Positions 61,945-64,000 of a stretch of DNA of 64,000 nucleotides are shown one piece after another (the first letter of the stretch is position 1; each line of letters begins with the position of its first letter). The DNA is taken from contig NZ_JABBGH010000001.1 of NCBI RefSeq assembly GCF_012927305.1, forward strand, positions 1,984,001 to 2,048,000, written 5' to 3'. This DNA is from Hymenobacter polaris (GTDB lineage Bacteria > Bacteroidota > Bacteroidia > Cytophagales > Hymenobacteraceae). The notes beneath the pieces are model-generated. The model made no database searches. It saw only the letters and a list, made by a program, of their open reading frames with translations, and had not been told where the DNA came from. A program made the position numbers and the translations under genes.

Positions 61945-62427
61945 TCAATTAGCCGTGTGCCTGTGCTTGTTATACACCTCTATTGCCTGGCCCAAATGGC
62001 TACCTGTCGCTATAAAGGCGATGCTACCTGCAAAGGCAGCCAGTCCAATGGAGAAGGGCACTGGTGCCTTGCTAAAGTTAGAGCCAGGTTCGTAGGGGTT
62101 ATTTTTTACCGCATTATCTACTTGAACACCACCTACTATTATGCCCGCCAGAAACACTGGCGTCAGTAGCAGCGCCCAGCGGCGGTGGGCCCGGTCTTTG
62201 CGGAGTATGGCGGCCGATTCGGGGTACTTTTTCAGCAGGGCAAGCAAGGTGGTGTTAGTAATCGGCTCGTTATTAATGGTATATAGCGAGCGAGAATACC
62301 GGCCGCTTTGCATGACCGTCACCTTAATTGTGCTGTCGCTTGCAACCGCTGCGGCCGGTGCCTGAGACTGCGCGTAGCCCGAATGAAAAAGCAGGAGGAG
62401 CAGCCAGCATAAAAGGTACTGTTTCAT
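61945..62427 (-). CDS. Membrane protein of unknown function
   Basis: The 160-residue protein begins MKQYLLCWLLLLLFHSGYAQ, a signal peptide. A periplasmic part follows (VTVMQSGRYSRSLYTINNEPIT, LLALLKKYPESAAILRKD). Two hydrophobic segments near residues 82-100 and 122-142 follow. I do not recognise a family. G+C is lower than average for the window. It converges with the DUF4249 gene. Confidence 0.6.
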   Translation of the reverse strand: MKQYLLCWLLLLLFHSGYAQSQAPAAAVASDSTIKVTVMQSGRYSRSLYTINNEPITNTTLLALLKKYPESAAILRKDRAHRRWALLLTPVFLAGIIVGGVQVDNAVKNNPYEPGSNFSKAPVPFSIGLAAFAGSIAFIATGSHLGQAIEVYNKHRHTAN

Positions 62428-62579
62428 GGCACGCAAGACAGCTAAGCAAGGGGCAACGGGCCCTTTACTACCCCCAAGTAGCGCCCCATCTAATGAACTC
62501 ACTGTGAATACACTAAGCAAGATTATTCTTTTTTAGCCGGTGCACCCTAGGCCACTCCTACCGCAGTAGGACGGCCTAC

Positions 62580-63401
62580 CTAACTTTCGGTCAGCAGCGC
62601 CTTAATCAGCGCGGTGAGGCGGGGTTCGGCCACGGCAGCGGCGGCTAGTATTTCACTCAGCACCACTGGCTTGAGCTGGCCGGGGTAGCAGAGGTCGGTG
62701 ATGACGGACACGGCCAGCACGGGCAGGCCCAGGTGGCGCGCGGCAATGACCTCGGGCACGGTGCTCATGCCCACGGCGTCGGCCCCGATGGTGCGCAGGT
62801 AGCGGTACTCGGCGGGCGTTTCGAGCATGGGGCCGGGGCAGGCCGCGTACACGCCGCGCTGGGTGGTGGCGCCTTGCCCTAGGGCCTCGGCGGCGGCGCG
62901 GGCGCGGGCCAGCAGGGTGGCGTCGTAGGGCGCGTACATGTCGGGGAAGCGCGGGCCCAGGTCAGGGTCGTTGGGGCCGATGAGGGGGTTGCCGGGCAGC
63001 AGGTTCAGGTGGTCGTCGATGAGCATCAAATCCGAGATGCCAAACTCGGGGTTGAGCCCACCAGCCGCGTTGCTGATGAAAAGCTGGCTGATGCCCAGCA
63101 GCTTGAGCACGCGCACCGGCATGGCCACCTGCTGCATGGTGTAGCCCTCGTAGTAGTGGAAGCGCCCCTGCAGCACGGCCACCGAATGGCCCCCTAGGGT
63201 GCCCAGCAGCAGCCGGCCGGCGTGGCTCTCGACGGTGCTGATGGGGAAGTGCGGAATGTCGGCGTAGCTGAGGCTGTAGGCCACTTCCACCTCCTGGGCC
63301 AGCGCCCCCAGGCCCGTGCCCAGGATGATGCCCGTGGTGGGCTGGAAGTTGTCGGAGTGGGCCTGGATGTAGGCGGCGGCTTCGGTCAGGAACTGGTGCA
63401 A
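62580..63401 (-). CDS. Purine nucleoside phosphorylase (inosine/guanosine type)
   Basis: The 273-residue trimeric-class PNP has GIILGTGLGALAQEVE (phosphate site), VESHAGRLLLGTLGG, LQGRFHYYEGYTMQQVAMPVRVLKLLG, LFISNAAGGLN, YAACPGPMLETPAEYR and AVGMSTVPEVIAARHLG. It splits purine nucleosides with phosphate into base and ribose 1-phosphate. The frame starts with TTG at 63401. The only upstream ATG opens a three-codon frame (ATG-ACC-CTT-TAA). Length fits the family. Confidence 0.92.
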   Translation of the reverse strand: MHQFLTEAAAYIQAHSDNFQPTTGIILGTGLGALAQEVEVAYSLSYADIPHFPISTVESHAGRLLLGTLGGHSVAVLQGRFHYYEGYTMQQVAMPVRVLKLLGISQLFISNAAGGLNPEFGISDLMLIDDHLNLLPGNPLIGPNDPDLGPRFPDMYAPYDATLLARARAAAEALGQGATTQRGVYAACPGPMLETPAEYRYLRTIGADAVGMSTVPEVIAARHLGLPVLAVSVITDLCYPGQLKPVVLSEILAAAAVAEPRLTALIKALLTES

Positions 63402-63479
63402 TGGGTGGCGGGATTAAAGGGTCATGCTTATAATGGCGGCGGCAAGTTACTTTCGGCCGTTGCACTCTGCTTTTCTCGC

Positions 63480-64000
63480 ATGAAACACTTAGTACTTTCT
63501 ATTGGCTTACTACTGCTTGCACCTAGCTTATTTGCGCAAGCCCCGGCTGTGCGTCCTCCGGTGCGCGGGCACGTCGTTTCACTAGGCATATTCACCCTGG
63601 CCCCCAGCATTGGGGTGCAGGTTGAGCAGCGCCTAGGGCAGCACTTCTCGTTGAGCCTGTCGGGGTCCCGGTTTTTCAGCAGCGATTATCCGGGCTATCA
63701 GGGCGTGTTAGCGGCGCGTTTCTACTTTCGGCCCACTGCTCCTACCGGCCTGTATCTGCAGGCGCAGGCGGGCGCCTACAGCCACACCGCGCAGGTTGTC
63801 GGCGACTATCCGGGTGTCACGCACGAGCCGCAGCCTACCTCCTACAACGGCAAGGGTGGCGGCCTGGGCCTGGGCTACCAGTGGCAGTTTGGGCAGCGCT
63901 GGCTGGCCAATGCCGGCCTAGGCCTCCGCTTCTACCCCCACAACTTAGGCGCTAAATGTGACTGCTACTACCTCGGCAACTGGTACGCCGTGGGCCAGCC
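63480..64000 (+). CDS. Outer-membrane protein, cut by the window end
   Basis: At least 173 residues are present. A signal peptide (MKHLVLSIGLLLLAPSLFAQ) is followed by barrel-like strands: GHVVSLGIFTLAPSIGVQVEQRLGQHFSLSLSGSRFF, VLAARFYFRPTAPTGLYLQAQAGAY, GGGLGLGYQWQFGQRWLANAGLGLRFYP. The pattern resembles small Bacteroidota beta-barrel proteins of the DUF3575-like type. The C-terminus lies beyond the window. It is divergent from the PNP gene with a 78-bp gap. Confidence 0.65.
   Translation, partial: MKHLVLSIGLLLLAPSLFAQAPAVRPPVRGHVVSLGIFTLAPSIGVQVEQRLGQHFSLSLSGSRFFSSDYPGYQGVLAARFYFRPTAPTGLYLQAQAGAYSHTAQVVGDYPGVTHEPQPTSYNGKGGGLGLGYQWQFGQRWLANAGLGLRFYPHNLGAKCDCYYLGNWYAVGQ

Overview
The window looks like a chromosomal piece of a high-G+C Bacteroidota, most likely a Hymenobacter-like member of the Cytophagales. 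The evidence is three proteins with type IX secretion (T9SS) C-terminal sorting domains, a PorP/SprF protein, a TonB receptor next to a DUF4249 lipoprotein, a DUF2723 protein, a WcaF acetyltransferase, a Kup transporter and promoters of the TTG-N21-TAnnTTTG type. There is no rRNA, CRISPR array, phage or recognisable insertion sequence. The only RNA gene seen is one tRNA-Ser(GGA).

Layout. 0.2-6.2 kb: a very large T9SS type B surface protein with tandem modules, then its PorP/SprF partner. 6.2-14.3 kb: housekeeping genes (SnoaL-like protein, TlpA thioredoxin, TPR protein, etfB-etfA, a DUF151 nuclease with a UVR motif, a PLP aminotransferase, a cytochrome b561-like protein, a TetR regulator), separated by long palindromic repeats. 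14.6-17.7 kb: a membrane protein/histidine kinase/response regulator operon and an unknown gene. 18-25.7 kb: a signalling block of PAS histidine kinase, CheB-CheR-PAS fusion, stand-alone CheB and NarL-type regulator. 25.7-30.5 kb: M1 aminopeptidase, then a lower-G+C pair (wcaF-like, methyltransferase). 31-39 kb: an S8-like T9SS protease, a PA14-OmpA protein, small secreted or membrane proteins and an outer-membrane barrel protein. 39.3-44.6 kb: DUF2723 protein and kup. 44.6-46 kb: a terminator-rich stretch of decayed gene fragments ending at the tRNA. 46.1-50.9 kb: asparaginase, TatD, GNAT, glycosyltransferase, polysaccharide deacetylase, thioredoxin. 51-58.3 kb: ethanolamine genes (permease, a lone STN-domain protein, eutB, eutC), with eutB and eutC split by a T9SS-exported glucuronoyl esterase. 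58.5-64 kb: TonB receptor, DUF4249 lipoprotein, unknown membrane protein, purine nucleoside phosphorylase and a truncated outer-membrane protein.

Two genome-scale patterns stand out. The palindrome CCTAGG (often inside GCCCTAGGGC) recurs about 85 times by my eye count, inside and between genes, although CTAG is normally scarce in bacteria; it resembles a highly iterated palindrome. A family of long intergenic palindromes built on GGCGGTCATGCTGAGC...GCATCTCTAC carries outer stems whose sequence differs between copies yet remains complementary within each copy.

The most coherent biological stories are the split eut locus with its unusual STN protein, the CheB/CheR-kinase block with no chemoreceptor nearby, and the three T9SS cargo proteins. 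Functions given for unknown genes are inference only.
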